A stretch of 64,000 nt of DNA from PALSA-1353 sp036267155 (GTDB taxonomy: Bacteria > Planctomycetota > Phycisphaerae > Tepidisphaerales > Tepidisphaeraceae): NCBI GenBank assembly GCA_036267155.1, contig DATAWP010000038.1, positions 1-64,000 on the forward strand. Reading direction: 5' to 3'. The translations under genes and the position numbers were made by a program. Below are positions 43,465 to 52,343 of the stretch, piece by piece (positions within the stretch are counted from its first letter, which is position 1; every line of letters starts with the position of its first letter). The notes under the pieces were generated by a model, which saw nothing but the letters and a program-made list of their open reading frames with translations, was not told where the DNA came from and made no database searches.

Positions 43465-45744
43465 TCATTGCGGCGAGATGCACGATTGCCGCCACATTTC
43501 GCGATATGCGGTTTCGACGTTTCGCGCAAATCGCCGCGCGTTCATCAGCGGCGAGGTGAGCATTCGCTGACGCAACGTCACGCGAAGTTCCGCGAGGCGA
43601 GCGGGCGATTCGGCCAGTGCCACGGCCGCCTGAACGTATTGCCGCGGCCGGCGAACGGCCAATTCGCCCAGGCCCAGGTTCGACAGGATGCTCTTGCCGC
43701 CCCGTCCCACCGCGGTTTCCCCCGCGAGGCTCACCACCGGCACGCCCATCCACAGCGTATCGCATGTCGTGATCCCTCCGCCCCACGGCAGCGGATCCAG
43801 AGCGATGTCGATCCGCCCGTAGGTCGCGACGTATTGCGACCACGGCTGCTTGGCGATGAATTCCAGCCGATCCCCTGCCACGCCATGGCCGGCGAACCGC
43901 TCGCGGACCTCATCCAGATGCGATCCCTGGTATGAGTGAATGATCATTCGCGAGTTCGGCACGGCTTGAAGAACCTGCGCCCACAAATCCAGCGCGGTCC
44001 ATGAAGCCTTGGCGAAATTGTTCAGGCAGCCGAAGGTGATGTATCCCGCCGCCGCGGCCGGCGGCGGCGAGGGATCGGGCGTCGGCCCACCCGGGCCGTA
44101 GCACCAGTAGGTCTCCGGCAAGCGGATCGTCCGCTCGCTATAGAGCGACAGATCCGAATCCGACGGGTCCAGATACGGATCGGACAACCGATAATCCATC
44201 GCCTCCAGGCCCGTGCTGGCGCAGTAGCCCAGATACGTCACCTGCACCGGCGCCGGCTTGCGGGCGAAGACCAGCAGCCGGTTGTGGGCCATGTGCAGCG
44301 AGAGATCGACCAGGATGTCGATCTGGTCCTCGCGGATGATCCGGGCCAAATCCTCATCGGTGCGCGAAGCGACGTTTCGCCACAGGTCGGCGTGGGGGCG
44401 GAGCACTTCCGTGAACGCATCGGGCCTGGCAACGCTGGAATAACAGCAAATTTCAAATCTCTCGTGATCGTGCTGGCTGAGCAGCGGGAAAATATTCTGT
44501 CCGACAACGTGCTGGCGAAAATCCGGCGAGACGTAACCGATCCGCAGCCGCCGATCGGATGAACGGTCGTTGCCGTGCGGCTGGATGGAGGATTGAAGCG
44601 GCCGGGCGTGCAGTTCGTTCCATTTTCGCTGCTCGCCCGCCAGTGCAGCCGGGTCATATCCCGGATGAAACGAAAGCAGATAGATGCGATTGCTGTGGAT
44701 CGCGGCGTTTTTTGGCGCGATGGCCTGTGCATCGTCGCAGCAATCGAGGGCTTCTTCGAGCCGGCCCTGCTCTTTCAGGACGACGCCGAGGTTGTTATAC
44801 GCCTCGACCGCGCCGGGTCGTAGCGCTATGGCTTGCCGATACGCCGCCGCCGCACCGTCCAAATCCATTTTCGCCAGCAGGGCATGTCCCAGGCTGGTGT
44901 GCAAATGATCGTCGTTCTGCTCAAGAGCGATGGCGCGGCGATATGACTCGATCGCATCTTCCCAGCGGCCTTGACCATAATAGATGTCGCCGATGGCGAG
45001 GTGCGTCGGGACGTAATCAGGGTGCGACTGGGCAATTCGCAGATGCACGGCGAGGGATTCTTCGCGCCGACCCTTGCGGTCCAGCGCGTTGGCGAGATTG
45101 ATCTGAGGCTCGATCAGATCCGGCTTCAGCGTCACGGCGTTTTCGTACGCGGCGATTGCCCAATCCAATTCCCCTTTCATGAACAGCGCATTGCCGAGGT
45201 TGTTCAGCGCATCGGGACTGGCGGGCCGCAGTTCCAGCGTTTTGCGGAATTCAGCAATCGCCGGATCGATCTGCCCGGTGGTGTACAGCGCTGCGCCCAG
45301 GTTATTGCGAATCTGCGGATCATCCGGACGACCGGCGAGGGCCGAGCGGTAGGCAGCGATCGCCTGGTCCCAATGCCCCTGCTTTCCCAGCGCGTGGCCG
45401 AGATTCACGTGGGCGTCGACCAAATTGGGTTGCAGTTCCAGCGCCAGGCGATAGGCCGCGATGGCTTCGTCGATCCGTCCCATCGCATCCAGCACGACGC
45501 CGAGGTTGGCGCGATATTCCGCGGCCAGCGGATTGACGGCAATCGCCCGCTGGATCAATTTCAGCGCCGACTCCTGCCGGCCCATCTGCGATGTCAGCAG
45601 TCCCGTCAGATGCAGCGCTTCGGCATGATCCGGCTCACGGGTCAGGATTTGCGCGTACATCGCCAGGGCCTGCGTCGCGTTGCCGTTGCGATGCAGTTGT
45701 TTGGCGGCATCCAATGCCTGGGGTGTGGAAAGCTCGGTTGTCAC
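43465..45744 (-). CDS. TPR protein with GT41 (SPINDLY/O-GlcNAc transferase-like) domain
   Basis: A 759-aa protein. Residues about 10-390 are TPR repeats of the canonical A-Y-x-x-A type (AIAAYRSALAGRPDD, NLGNALFMKGELDWAI), followed by the GT41 catalytic region: LRIGYVSPDFRQHVVG, VDLSLHMAHNRLLVFARKPAPVQVTYLGY, YITFGCLNNFAKAS, and the C-terminal LDPLPWGGGITTCDTLWMGVPVVSLAGE with the UDP-GlcNAc site. It probably O-glycosylates cytosolic or envelope proteins. It starts at GTG 45744 with TAGGAT 7 nt upstream. Length is complete for bacterial members. Confidence 0.92.
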   Translation of the reverse strand: MTTELSTPQALDAAKQLHRNGNATQALAMYAQILTREPDHAEALHLTGLLTSQMGRQESALKLIQRAIAVNPLAAEYRANLGVVLDAMGRIDEAIAAYRLALELQPNLVDAHVNLGHALGKQGHWDQAIAAYRSALAGRPDDPQIRNNLGAALYTTGQIDPAIAEFRKTLELRPASPDALNNLGNALFMKGELDWAIAAYENAVTLKPDLIEPQINLANALDRKGRREESLAVHLRIAQSHPDYVPTHLAIGDIYYGQGRWEDAIESYRRAIALEQNDDHLHTSLGHALLAKMDLDGAAAAYRQAIALRPGAVEAYNNLGVVLKEQGRLEEALDCCDDAQAIAPKNAAIHSNRIYLLSFHPGYDPAALAGEQRKWNELHARPLQSSIQPHGNDRSSDRRLRIGYVSPDFRQHVVGQNIFPLLSQHDHERFEICCYSSVARPDAFTEVLRPHADLWRNVASRTDEDLARIIREDQIDILVDLSLHMAHNRLLVFARKPAPVQVTYLGYCASTGLEAMDYRLSDPYLDPSDSDLSLYSERTIRLPETYWCYGPGGPTPDPSPPPAAAAGYITFGCLNNFAKASWTALDLWAQVLQAVPNSRMIIHSYQGSHLDEVRERFAGHGVAGDRLEFIAKQPWSQYVATYGRIDIALDPLPWGGGITTCDTLWMGVPVVSLAGETAVGRGGKSILSNLGLGELAVRRPRQYVQAAVALAESPARLAELRVTLRQRMLTSPLMNARRFARNVETAYREMWRQSCISPQ

Positions 45745-45824
45745 CAGTCAAATCCTATTTCCGAGTCGCAACGGTCTGAGAGGACTTGGCCCCGCGCGAG
45801 GGGGAAACCATCATGGCAATGGAG

Positions 45825-46214
45825 TCACGCCTTGGACGGGATGATCGCAGATCGATCACACCGGCGGAAGTCTTCATCGAGCGTCAGAATCGGACAGTTC
45901 TGTGTGACGGATAGCGCGTAAGCGAAGCAATCGCCCAGGTTCAGGGGGAATCGATCACGAGCCATCGCCGCCAAACGGGCGTGTTCAACGGTCGGAGCGA
46001 TAAACCGCAATTCGCTATCGATCAAGTCGTGTTCAGTCGCCTCGACGCTAGCGGAATCCTTGTGGCGATTGCGCAACATGATCATCGTCTCGGCGAGATT
46101 GACCGTGCTCATCAAGAGATTATGCCCATAAGCGTCGAACTGCGACATGACCCATTCAGCCGTTGGCTCTTCGAAGAGCACAGCCATTAGCACGGAAAGG
46201 TCAACGATGACCAT
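45825..46214 (-). CDS. PIN-domain toxin (VapC-like)
   Basis: A 129-aa PIN-domain ribonuclease: the first acidic residue is Asp5 in MVIVDLSVLMAVLFEE, the second in TVNLAETMIM, and the third in NLGDCFAYALS, with a final LDEDF. The ATG lies 14 bp inside the antitoxin gene, so translation is coupled. VapC toxins cut tRNA or rRNA; the target is unknown here. Confidence 0.87.
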   Translation of the reverse strand: MVIVDLSVLMAVLFEEPTAEWVMSQFDAYGHNLLMSTVNLAETMIMLRNRHKDSASVEATEHDLIDSELRFIAPTVEHARLAAMARDRFPLNLGDCFAYALSVTQNCPILTLDEDFRRCDRSAIIPSKA

Positions 46215-46449
46215 TGCCGTCCCAAAGTTTGTCTTCGGTCATCCACTGGTCACGCGGCTGCAGTTCGCCGACAAGACCGGCCCCGAGCAATTGCTTCCAA
46301 CTCACCTTTGGCTTTTCGTTTGTTTTTTCCAGCGCTTCCTCGACCGCCAAGCGGACAGCGTCGGATCTATTTGCGATGCCGCGGAGGTCCATGAATTTCT
46401 TCAGCTTCTCCCAAAAATCCGGCGATACCTCAATGTTTAGCTGACTCAT
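46201..46449 (-). CDS. Antitoxin of the PIN toxin (ribbon-helix-helix type)
   Basis: An 82-aa protein from ATG 46449, which follows a GAGGA box. The first 45 residues (LNIEVSPDFWEKLKKFMDLRGIANRSDAVRLAVEEAL) fit a ribbon-helix-helix DNA-binding domain, and the rest is a toxin-binding tail. The frame is open much further upstream into the antiporter pseudogene, but that part is not antitoxin-like. It overlaps the toxin start by 14 bp. Confidence 0.78.
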   Translation of the reverse strand: MSQLNIEVSPDFWEKLKKFMDLRGIANRSDAVRLAVEEALEKTNEKPKVSWKQLLGAGLVGELQPRDQWMTEDKLWDGNGHR

Positions 46450-46507
46450 AATTTCATCCTCGGCAAAACGATACGCCACCATTTGGTGAAAAACAACCCG
46501 CCATTCA

Positions 46508-46925
46508 TTATCCCAATTTTCCGGGTGAAAACAGGATCGTTCGCTGCACCAGTCCACGAATGGTTGTACCTTGAACGAGAATCGAGAAGCAGACGACGCC
46601 GTAGGTAATGGCCACAATCAAATCGCGCTGGGCGCCTTGGGGGCCGGCGAAGTTCGCTGATATCGACCGTCAACGCTGCAGCGAACAGCAGAAACCCGAG
46701 CATCCACGTCAGCAATGCGTCGCCAAAATGCACATGCTGCAGAAAATCCGCCGAGGCCGTTTGAACGCCCAAACCCAGTTTTCCCAGGCCGACCAGCGCC
46801 AGCGACAACAACAGGGCGATCAGCATCACCCCGACGCTGGGATGAAGACGGACATATCGGTGATTGACATAGCTCGCCAATGCCGTCAAAGTCACCAGCA
46901 CCGCGATGATGTCGAAAAGCCGCAT
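46508..46925 (-). pseudogene. Na+/H+ antiporter (CPA1/NhaP-like) with large internal deletion
   Basis: The first ~92 codons from ATG 46925 read as a CPA1 antiporter N-terminus (LFDIIAVLVTLTALASYVNHRYVRLHPSVGVMLIALLLS and LLTWMLGFLLFAAALTVDISELR). After a short out-of-place stretch, another frame gives the family's C-terminal piece VAITYGVVCFSILVQGTTI ending at a stop at 46508. Roughly 280 residues of the transport domain are missing and the two pieces are out of frame, so it is nonfunctional. The remnant precedes the antitoxin gene and shares its strand. Confidence 0.82.
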
Positions 46926-46950
46926 TGCGCCGGAAAGATATCAGAAGGCC

Positions 46951-48144
46951 ATGGCCGCGGAAAAAGACGGTTGCATGAACAGCAGGCTGATTCTTACCAT
47001 GATCTGTATGGCCGCTACGATCGTTGGTTCAACTTCCCCGGCCGCCAAAGCGGCGACGGCGACGCAGTTTTGGGTCTACATCGGCACCAATACCCACCCT
47101 CCCAGCGAAAGCAAAGGGATTTACCTGTACCGATTCGACGCGGCCAGCGGCGACGTTGCCAATCGAGGCCTCGCCGCCGACATTGACGACCCCGGATGGC
47201 AAGTCATCCCCCCAAGCGGAAAATTCCTCTACACCTGCGCCACGACGGACAAACATCGCACGTCGATCGTCGCTGCATACCGGATCGACCCCAACACCGG
47301 CGCGTTAACTTTCCTGAACCAGCAGCCGTCTGGCGGCGAAGACACGCCTCACGTCGATGTTGATCCCGCGGGGTCCTGCGTGGTGGCCGCCAATTACGGC
47401 TCGGGTGATATTTCCGTCCTGCCGATTAACGCCGACGGATCTTTGTCCGCTCCATCGGCAGTCATCAAACACAGCGGGTCCAGCGTCAACCCCGATCGTC
47501 AAAAACATCCGTATCCCCATTCGTGCAATTTTGATCCGAGCGGCAAATTCGTCCTCGTGCCCGATCTGGGCGTGGATAAGGTTTACATCTACCGCTTCGA
47601 CCCGGTGACGCGTACGCTGATCGCCGCTTCGCCCCCTACCGTTTCCGTCACGCCGGGCTTTGGTCCGCGGCACATGTCGTTCCATCCAAACGGAAAGTTT
47701 GCTTACCTGATCAACGAAATGGGCGGAACTGTCGTGGTCTTTTCCTGGGATTCCGCTGCCGGCCAGTTGCGAGCGCTGCAAACGCTCTCGACCGTGCCGC
47801 CGGACTATCATGGACTGAACACCTCTGCCGAGGTTCACGTTCTTCCCAACGGTCGATTCCTCTACGCCACGAACCGCGGCCCCGACGACATCGCGATCTT
47901 CGCCGCCGATCCGGGCTCCGGCGCGCTCAGGCTCCTGGGGTATCAGCCGACTCAGGGCAAACATCCGCGCGATTTCGCCATTGATCCCACCGGCCAATTT
48001 CTCTTCGTGGCCAATATGAATTCCGATTCGGTTGTGATCTTTCGAGTGAATCCCGAAACCGGCCAGCTCACGCCGACCGGCCAGGTGTTGCACGTCCCGA
48101 CGCCGGATTGCGTAACGTTTCTGCCCATATCAAACAATGGTTAG
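46951..48144 (+). CDS. Lactonase-family beta-propeller protein (6-phosphogluconolactonase-like)
   Basis: A 397-aa protein with an apparent signal peptide (RLILTMICMAATIVGSTSPAAKA). ATG 46951 and ATG 46975 are both possible starts. The body is a seven-bladed beta-propeller of the YbhE/PgL type with repeated blades such as FWVYIGTNTHPPSES, HVDVDPAGSCVVAANYGSG, PHSCNFDPSGKFVLVPDLGVDKVYIY and ADPGSGALRLLG. A periplasmic lactonase or a binding propeller are both possible; the cytosolic pgl enzyme lacks a signal. Start region is divergent from the antiporter remnant. Confidence 0.85.
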   Translation: MAAEKDGCMNSRLILTMICMAATIVGSTSPAAKAATATQFWVYIGTNTHPPSESKGIYLYRFDAASGDVANRGLAADIDDPGWQVIPPSGKFLYTCATTDKHRTSIVAAYRIDPNTGALTFLNQQPSGGEDTPHVDVDPAGSCVVAANYGSGDISVLPINADGSLSAPSAVIKHSGSSVNPDRQKHPYPHSCNFDPSGKFVLVPDLGVDKVYIYRFDPVTRTLIAASPPTVSVTPGFGPRHMSFHPNGKFAYLINEMGGTVVVFSWDSAAGQLRALQTLSTVPPDYHGLNTSAEVHVLPNGRFLYATNRGPDDIAIFAADPGSGALRLLGYQPTQGKHPRDFAIDPTGQFLFVANMNSDSVVIFRVNPETGQLTPTGQVLHVPTPDCVTFLPISNNG

Positions 48145-48149
48145 AACCG

Positions 48150-49349
48150 ATGCGAGACCGCGGGCAAATCGTCGGGGCTTTTGAATCGCTGTGCGCGGCC
48201 GGCGAGCCGGCGGCATTGGCGACGGTCGTGGCGGTTGAGGGATCGTCGTATCGCAGGCCGGGGGCGCGGATGCTCATCGCAACCGACGGACGGACGTGGG
48301 GGACGGTCAGTGGCGGTTGCCTGGAGCGCGATGTCGCCCGCCGGGCTCGAATCCTCATCGCCAATCCGGATAGGCCTCTGCTGATCTGTTACGAAACCGA
48401 TGAGGAGGAATCCGGCGAAGAAAACGCCTGGCCCGTCGTTGATCCCGGTCCATCGCTGGGATGCGGGGGCCGAATCGAAGTCCTCATCCAGCGAGTCACC
48501 GCCGCCGATCCCGCGGCGATCGCGGCCTTGTCGGCCGTGGTGCGACAGCGGGCTTGCGCAATTGTGGCCACGGTCGTTCGCGTGGGCTGTGCTCCGGACG
48601 ACGCCGTACGCCCAGGCTCGCAATTGCTTCGATTGGGAGAGGCCGAACCATTGGGCCAAATTTCCGATCCTCATTTGCATGAAGTTCTGCGTCATCAACT
48701 GCTGGCGTTTGCGCCGGCCGATCAGAAATATTCGCCGCATCGCCACACGCTGTCGCGCGGCGGATGGGCGGACGTGCTGGTGGAATGGCTGCAGCCGGCG
48801 CAAGCGCTGGCAATCTTCGGCGACGGTCACGACGTGACGCCGCTGGTTGATCTGGCCAAATCGCTCGGCTGGCACGTGACGGTGGTCGGCGCCCGGCCGG
48901 CCGCGGGACTTCGGCGCAGTTTTGCGGGGGCCGATGAGGTGATTTGTTCCGCGAACGATCCAACGGCTGTGGCGGAAAATCTGCCGGCCGACGCGGCGGC
49001 CGTTATCATGGCGCACCATTTTTCGCGCGATGCCGCCGCCGTGGCGGCGCTGCTCAAGCGGCCACCGGCGTACGTCGGTGTGCTGGGGCCGCGGCACCGC
49101 ACGGCCCGTTTGCTCGCCGCCGTGGGCAACGCCGGACATCCGAACCATCTTTTTTTTCCCCTCGGCCTGGACATCGGTGCGGAAACGCCCGAGCAGATCG
49201 CCCTGTCGATCCTGGCCGAAATCCAGGCCGTCACCACAGGCCGCCCCGGCGGCAGCCTGCGCAAACGCCCCGGCCCGATCCATTTAAGCCGCCAAGATGA
49301 GAGGCAATGCAATCTTAGCCACAGATATAAATCAGATGCACTCAGATGA
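48150..49349 (+). CDS. XdhC/CoxI-family molybdenum hydroxylase maturation protein
   Basis: A 399-aa protein beginning at ATG 48150, 5 bp after the lactonase stop (TTG 48108 is an in-frame alternative). The N-terminal XdhC domain has ALATVVAVEGSSYRRPGARMLI and VSGGCLERDV, a central DPGPSLGCGGRIEVLI, and a C-terminal Rossmann part (LAIFGDGHDVTPLVDLAKSLGWHV, YVGVLGPRHRTARLL). It binds and sulfurates molybdenum cofactor for xanthine dehydrogenase-like enzymes. The last residues, SHRYKSDALR and the stop, come from the repeat at 49315. Confidence 0.9.
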   Translation: MRDRGQIVGAFESLCAAGEPAALATVVAVEGSSYRRPGARMLIATDGRTWGTVSGGCLERDVARRARILIANPDRPLLICYETDEEESGEENAWPVVDPGPSLGCGGRIEVLIQRVTAADPAAIAALSAVVRQRACAIVATVVRVGCAPDDAVRPGSQLLRLGEAEPLGQISDPHLHEVLRHQLLAFAPADQKYSPHRHTLSRGGWADVLVEWLQPAQALAIFGDGHDVTPLVDLAKSLGWHVTVVGARPAAGLRRSFAGADEVICSANDPTAVAENLPADAAAVIMAHHFSRDAAAVAALLKRPPAYVGVLGPRHRTARLLAAVGNAGHPNHLFFPLGLDIGAETPEQIALSILAEIQAVTTGRPGGSLRKRPGPIHLSRQDERQCNLSHRYKSDALR

Positions 49350-49402
49350 AAGGCCATTTCCTCTGATTTATCTGTGTGCATCTGATTTATATCTGTGGCT
49401 AA
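49315..49402. repeat. Dispersed inverted repeat, copy 3
   Basis: TTAGCCACAGATATAAATCAG at the left and CTGATTTATATCTGTGGCTAA at the right are perfect inverted 21-nt arms; a second inner pair, ATCAGATGCACTCAGATGA and related, is imperfect. The left arm encodes the end and stop of the XdhC gene. The right arm ends 13 bp before the ATG of the next gene. Confidence 0.88.
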
Positions 49403-49415
49403 AATTCTTTTCGTC

Positions 49416-50024
49416 ATGTTGTCCATCGGTGCAATCATTCTCGCGGCGGGTTCCAGTTCGCGCTTGGGACAAACCAAGCAGCTCCTTCACATCAACGGCG
49501 AATCACTGGTGCGCCGGGCTGCTCGGGCGGCCCTGGACGGCGGATGCCGGCCGGTTGTCGTCGTGACCGGCGCGCACGCCGATGCCGTGGGCGCGGAACT
49601 GGTCGATCTGCCGGTTGTTGTCTCATTCAATTCGTCCTGGTCGGCGGGCATGGGCACGAGCATCCGCAGCGGCCTGGCGGCTTTGCTCGCCAAAGATTCG
49701 GGAATCGGCGGTGCGGTTGTATTGGTCTGCGACCAACCGCGGCTCGGCGCCGATATCGTTCGTGATCTGCTGTCCGCCTGGCTTGCCGGCGGCAAGCCGA
49801 TGGGCGCCTGCGAGTACGCAGGCACGCTCGGACCCCCCTGCTGTTTTGACCGATCGATGTTCGGCTCCCTCAGTCAAATTGCCGATGCGGATGGTGCGAA
49901 AAAGTTGCTCATGGCCGATCCGCGAAACGTCCAGACGCTCACCTGGGCGGCGGGAAGCAATGACATCGACACGCCGGAGGATTGGCACCGGCTTTGCGAA
50001 TCCCCGTCCGGGCCGCGGGCCTAG
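49416..50024 (+). CDS. MobA/MocA-like molybdenum cofactor nucleotidyltransferase
   Basis: A 202-aa protein of the MobA fold. The N-terminal nucleotide-binding loop is AIILAAGSSSRLGQTKQLL; VVVTGAHADAV, VLVCDQPRLGADIV (metal/ribose site) and DIDTPEDW complete the family pattern. MocA enzymes add CMP to molybdopterin for hydroxylases. ATG 49416 is chosen because the 7 upstream codons (from GTG 49395) lie in the repeat. With XdhC upstream it forms a maturation pair for a molybdoenzyme that is not in the window. Confidence 0.85.
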   Translation: MLSIGAIILAAGSSSRLGQTKQLLHINGESLVRRAARAALDGGCRPVVVVTGAHADAVGAELVDLPVVVSFNSSWSAGMGTSIRSGLAALLAKDSGIGGAVVLVCDQPRLGADIVRDLLSAWLAGGKPMGACEYAGTLGPPCCFDRSMFGSLSQIADADGAKKLLMADPRNVQTLTWAAGSNDIDTPEDWHRLCESPSGPRA

Positions 50025-50090
50025 CGTTCACTTGCTTCGGGCGCGGCGCTGCCGTATTTTCCTGACCGACCCATTGTTCAAAAAGGGAGT

Positions 50091-51209
50091 ATGTTGCCGA
50101 CCCCTCAAAAAATTCCGCTTTCGCGGGTGCATCAATCCGAGTTGATCGACCGGCGCATTCTTCAAGTCGTCAAGGGCGGCAATTATATCCTTGGCCCGGA
50201 ATGCAAGGAGTTCGAGAGCGAATTGGCCGCGTATTTCGGGGTGAAGTACGCGGTGCTCAGTTCGTCGTGGACGGCGGCGGTGCATCTGCTTCACATCGCG
50301 CAAGGAATCCAGGCGGGTGATGAAATCCTTGTCCCGAGCCTTACCGCCTTTCCCAGCATCGAGCCGATGATCCACGTCGGCGCAAAGCCCGTCTTTTGTG
50401 ACATCGATGAGACATACACGATCGATCTGGCCGATGCCGCGAAGAAGATCACAAAAAAGACGGTCGGCATTCTGCCGGTACACCTGTACGGGCGGCCGGC
50501 CAACATCGACGACATCCTGAATCTGGCCGGGGATCGGAAGCTTTGGGTGATCGAGGATTGCGCCCAGTCACACGGCGCCAAATGGAAGGGCCGGCGTCTC
50601 GGCAGTTTCGGCAACCACGCGGCCATCAGCTTTTATCCGTCCAAAAACCTGACGGTCTACGGTGACGGCGGCGCGGTTCTGACCAACGATGCGGAAATCG
50701 CCCAGCAAGTGACGATGCTGCGCAATCACGGCCGCAAGGACAAATATCTTCATGAAAAGATCGGATTCAATCTGCGATTCAACGAGATTCAAGCGGCCGT
50801 GGGCCGGGAACAATTGAAGGTGCTGGACGAGCTGAATGCTGGCCGGCGCCGGGCGGCAAAGTGGTATCGCCGCGAATTGGCGGGCGTAAACGGCGTTGCA
50901 TTGCCGTTGGAGGATTCGCCGCAGGGGGAATCGGTCTATCACATGTTCGTCGTTCGCCTCGACAATCACGACGTTCGCGAGTCATTGGCACGGCATCTGA
51001 AAGAGAAGGGAATCGAGACCGGGGTGCATTACCCGGTGCCGAATCATCTCCAGCCGGCCATCCAGGACCGCTTTGGCAAGCAGCCCGCCCTGCCGCGCAC
51101 GGAAGATTATGTGAAGCGGATTCTAAGTCTGCCGATGTACCCGTCGCTCAGTGAAGCGCAGGTTGCAACGGTATCGAGTGCGATCAAGTCACTTTTGGCA
51201 ACCAAATAG
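50091..51209 (+). CDS. DegT/DnrJ/EryC1/StrS sugar aminotransferase
   Basis: A 372-aa PLP aminotransferase of nucleotide-sugar pathways. LSSSWTAAVHLLH (56-68) is the phosphate site, EDCAQSHGA (155-163) the pyridine-N aspartate, and Lys185 in SFYPSKNLTVYGDGG the Schiff-base lysine. An AAAAGGGAG sequence precedes the ATG. It is only loosely related to the enzyme at 16816. Downstream, LAB_N, GT2 and EEP genes follow closely, so it may supply an amino-sugar for a lipid-linked glycan. Confidence 0.9.
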   Translation: MLPTPQKIPLSRVHQSELIDRRILQVVKGGNYILGPECKEFESELAAYFGVKYAVLSSSWTAAVHLLHIAQGIQAGDEILVPSLTAFPSIEPMIHVGAKPVFCDIDETYTIDLADAAKKITKKTVGILPVHLYGRPANIDDILNLAGDRKLWVIEDCAQSHGAKWKGRRLGSFGNHAAISFYPSKNLTVYGDGGAVLTNDAEIAQQVTMLRNHGRKDKYLHEKIGFNLRFNEIQAAVGREQLKVLDELNAGRRRAAKWYRRELAGVNGVALPLEDSPQGESVYHMFVVRLDNHDVRESLARHLKEKGIETGVHYPVPNHLQPAIQDRFGKQPALPRTEDYVKRILSLPMYPSLSEAQVATVSSAIKSLLATK

Positions 51210-51243
51210 TCTCCGAACCACAAACCTTCGCCGGTGATACCCC

Positions 51244-51582
51244 ATGTCTGAACTGCTGCTGATCTACACCGCGGCCGTGGTCTTCCGAATGCCGTACCAG
51301 GACAATTACTGGCTCTGGAAGGCGGTTGGATTTGCCGGAATCGCGACGTTCGGCACGCGGTTCATCGTGCAGTGGATTTATAGCGAGAGGCACAAGGAAA
51401 GCCGAGTGCCGGTCATCTTCTGGTGGCAGAGCCTCGTCGGCACGATTCTTTGCCTGCTCTACTTTCTGCGGCAACAGGATTCCGTCGGCATCGCCGGGTA
51501 TCTGCTGAACTTCATTCCGTATTCGCGGAACCTGGTGCTAGTGTATCGCAAGCGGCGAGAGGATGCAGCGCTGGCGGCGTGA
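51244..51582 (+). CDS. Lipid-A-disaccharide-synthase N-terminal-like membrane protein (LAB_N)
   Basis: A 112-aa, mostly hydrophobic protein with three helices. The LAB_N core is present: WKAVGFAGIATFGTRFIVQWIYSERHKESRVPVIFWWQSLVGTILCLLYFLRQQDSVGIAGYLLNFIPYSRNLVLVYRKR. In other bacteria this domain is fused to LpxB or to GT2 enzymes, or sits next to them. Here its stop overlaps the ATG of the GT2 gene by one base, so the pair may work together at the membrane. The biochemical role is unknown. Confidence 0.85.
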   Translation: MSELLLIYTAAVVFRMPYQDNYWLWKAVGFAGIATFGTRFIVQWIYSERHKESRVPVIFWWQSLVGTILCLLYFLRQQDSVGIAGYLLNFIPYSRNLVLVYRKRREDAALAA

Positions 51583-52343
51583 TGATTGATCCAACCCTCA
51601 GCATCTGCGTTCCCGTTTTTAACGAAGCTGAAAATCTGCCGCTGCTGCACGATGCGATTGCGGCGGTGATCGATCCGGCGGGGATTTCGGCGGAGATCAT
51701 CCTTGTTGATGACGGCAGCACCGATGAGAGTTGGCCAGCGATTGAGTCGCTGGTGGCCAGGGACCCGCGCGTGCGCGGAATTAAATTCAAATCCAACTGC
51801 GGCGAGACGGCCGCCAGTGATGCCGGGCTGCGGGCGGCGCGCGGGCGATTCGTCATGACCATGGACGCCGACCTTCAGAACGATCCGAAGGACATCCCCA
51901 AATTCCTCGAAGCGCTCGATCAGGGATTCGACTGTGTCTGCGGAACGCGCGTGGCCACGCGCGGCGAAGGAGACGGTTTTGTGCGCGTCGCTTCGAGTCG
52001 AATCGCCAACTGGGTACGGAACCAACTTTCCGATGAAGAGATTTCCGATGGCGGCTGTACGTACCGCGCCTTTCGTCGGGAATGCATCGCCAAACTGAAA
52101 CTGTACCGCGGCCTGCACCGGTTCATTCCCACGCTGCTGAAAATGGAAGGATTCACCGTCGCGGAAATCCCCGTCACGAACCATCCGCGCCTTCACGGAC
52201 GGAGCAAATACGGCGTGTGGAACCGGCTGTTCAAAAGCTTTCGGGACCTGCTGGCAATTCGCTGGATGAAGAGCCGATTGCTAGGATATGAAATCGCGGC
52301 GGAATTGGATCGCACCAGGGAACCAACCGAGGCGGGGCAATGA
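51582..52343 (+). CDS. Dolichol-phosphate-mannose-synthase-like GT2
   Basis: A 253-aa GT-A enzyme. The DPM/ArnC-type core shows ICVPVFNEAENLPLL, ILVDDGSTDESWP, GFVM-type FVMTMDADLQNDP with the DxD metal site, and DGGCTYRAFRRE. It transfers a sugar from a nucleotide to a polyprenyl phosphate, giving donors for GT39-type enzymes. No C-terminal transmembrane pair is present; the adjacent LAB_N protein may supply the membrane anchor. The ATG at 51582 shares one base with the previous stop; its own stop overlaps the next gene by four. Confidence 0.88.
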   Translation: MIDPTLSICVPVFNEAENLPLLHDAIAAVIDPAGISAEIILVDDGSTDESWPAIESLVARDPRVRGIKFKSNCGETAASDAGLRAARGRFVMTMDADLQNDPKDIPKFLEALDQGFDCVCGTRVATRGEGDGFVRVASSRIANWVRNQLSDEEISDGGCTYRAFRRECIAKLKLYRGLHRFIPTLLKMEGFTVAEIPVTNHPRLHGRSKYGVWNRLFKSFRDLLAIRWMKSRLLGYEIAAELDRTREPTEAGQ

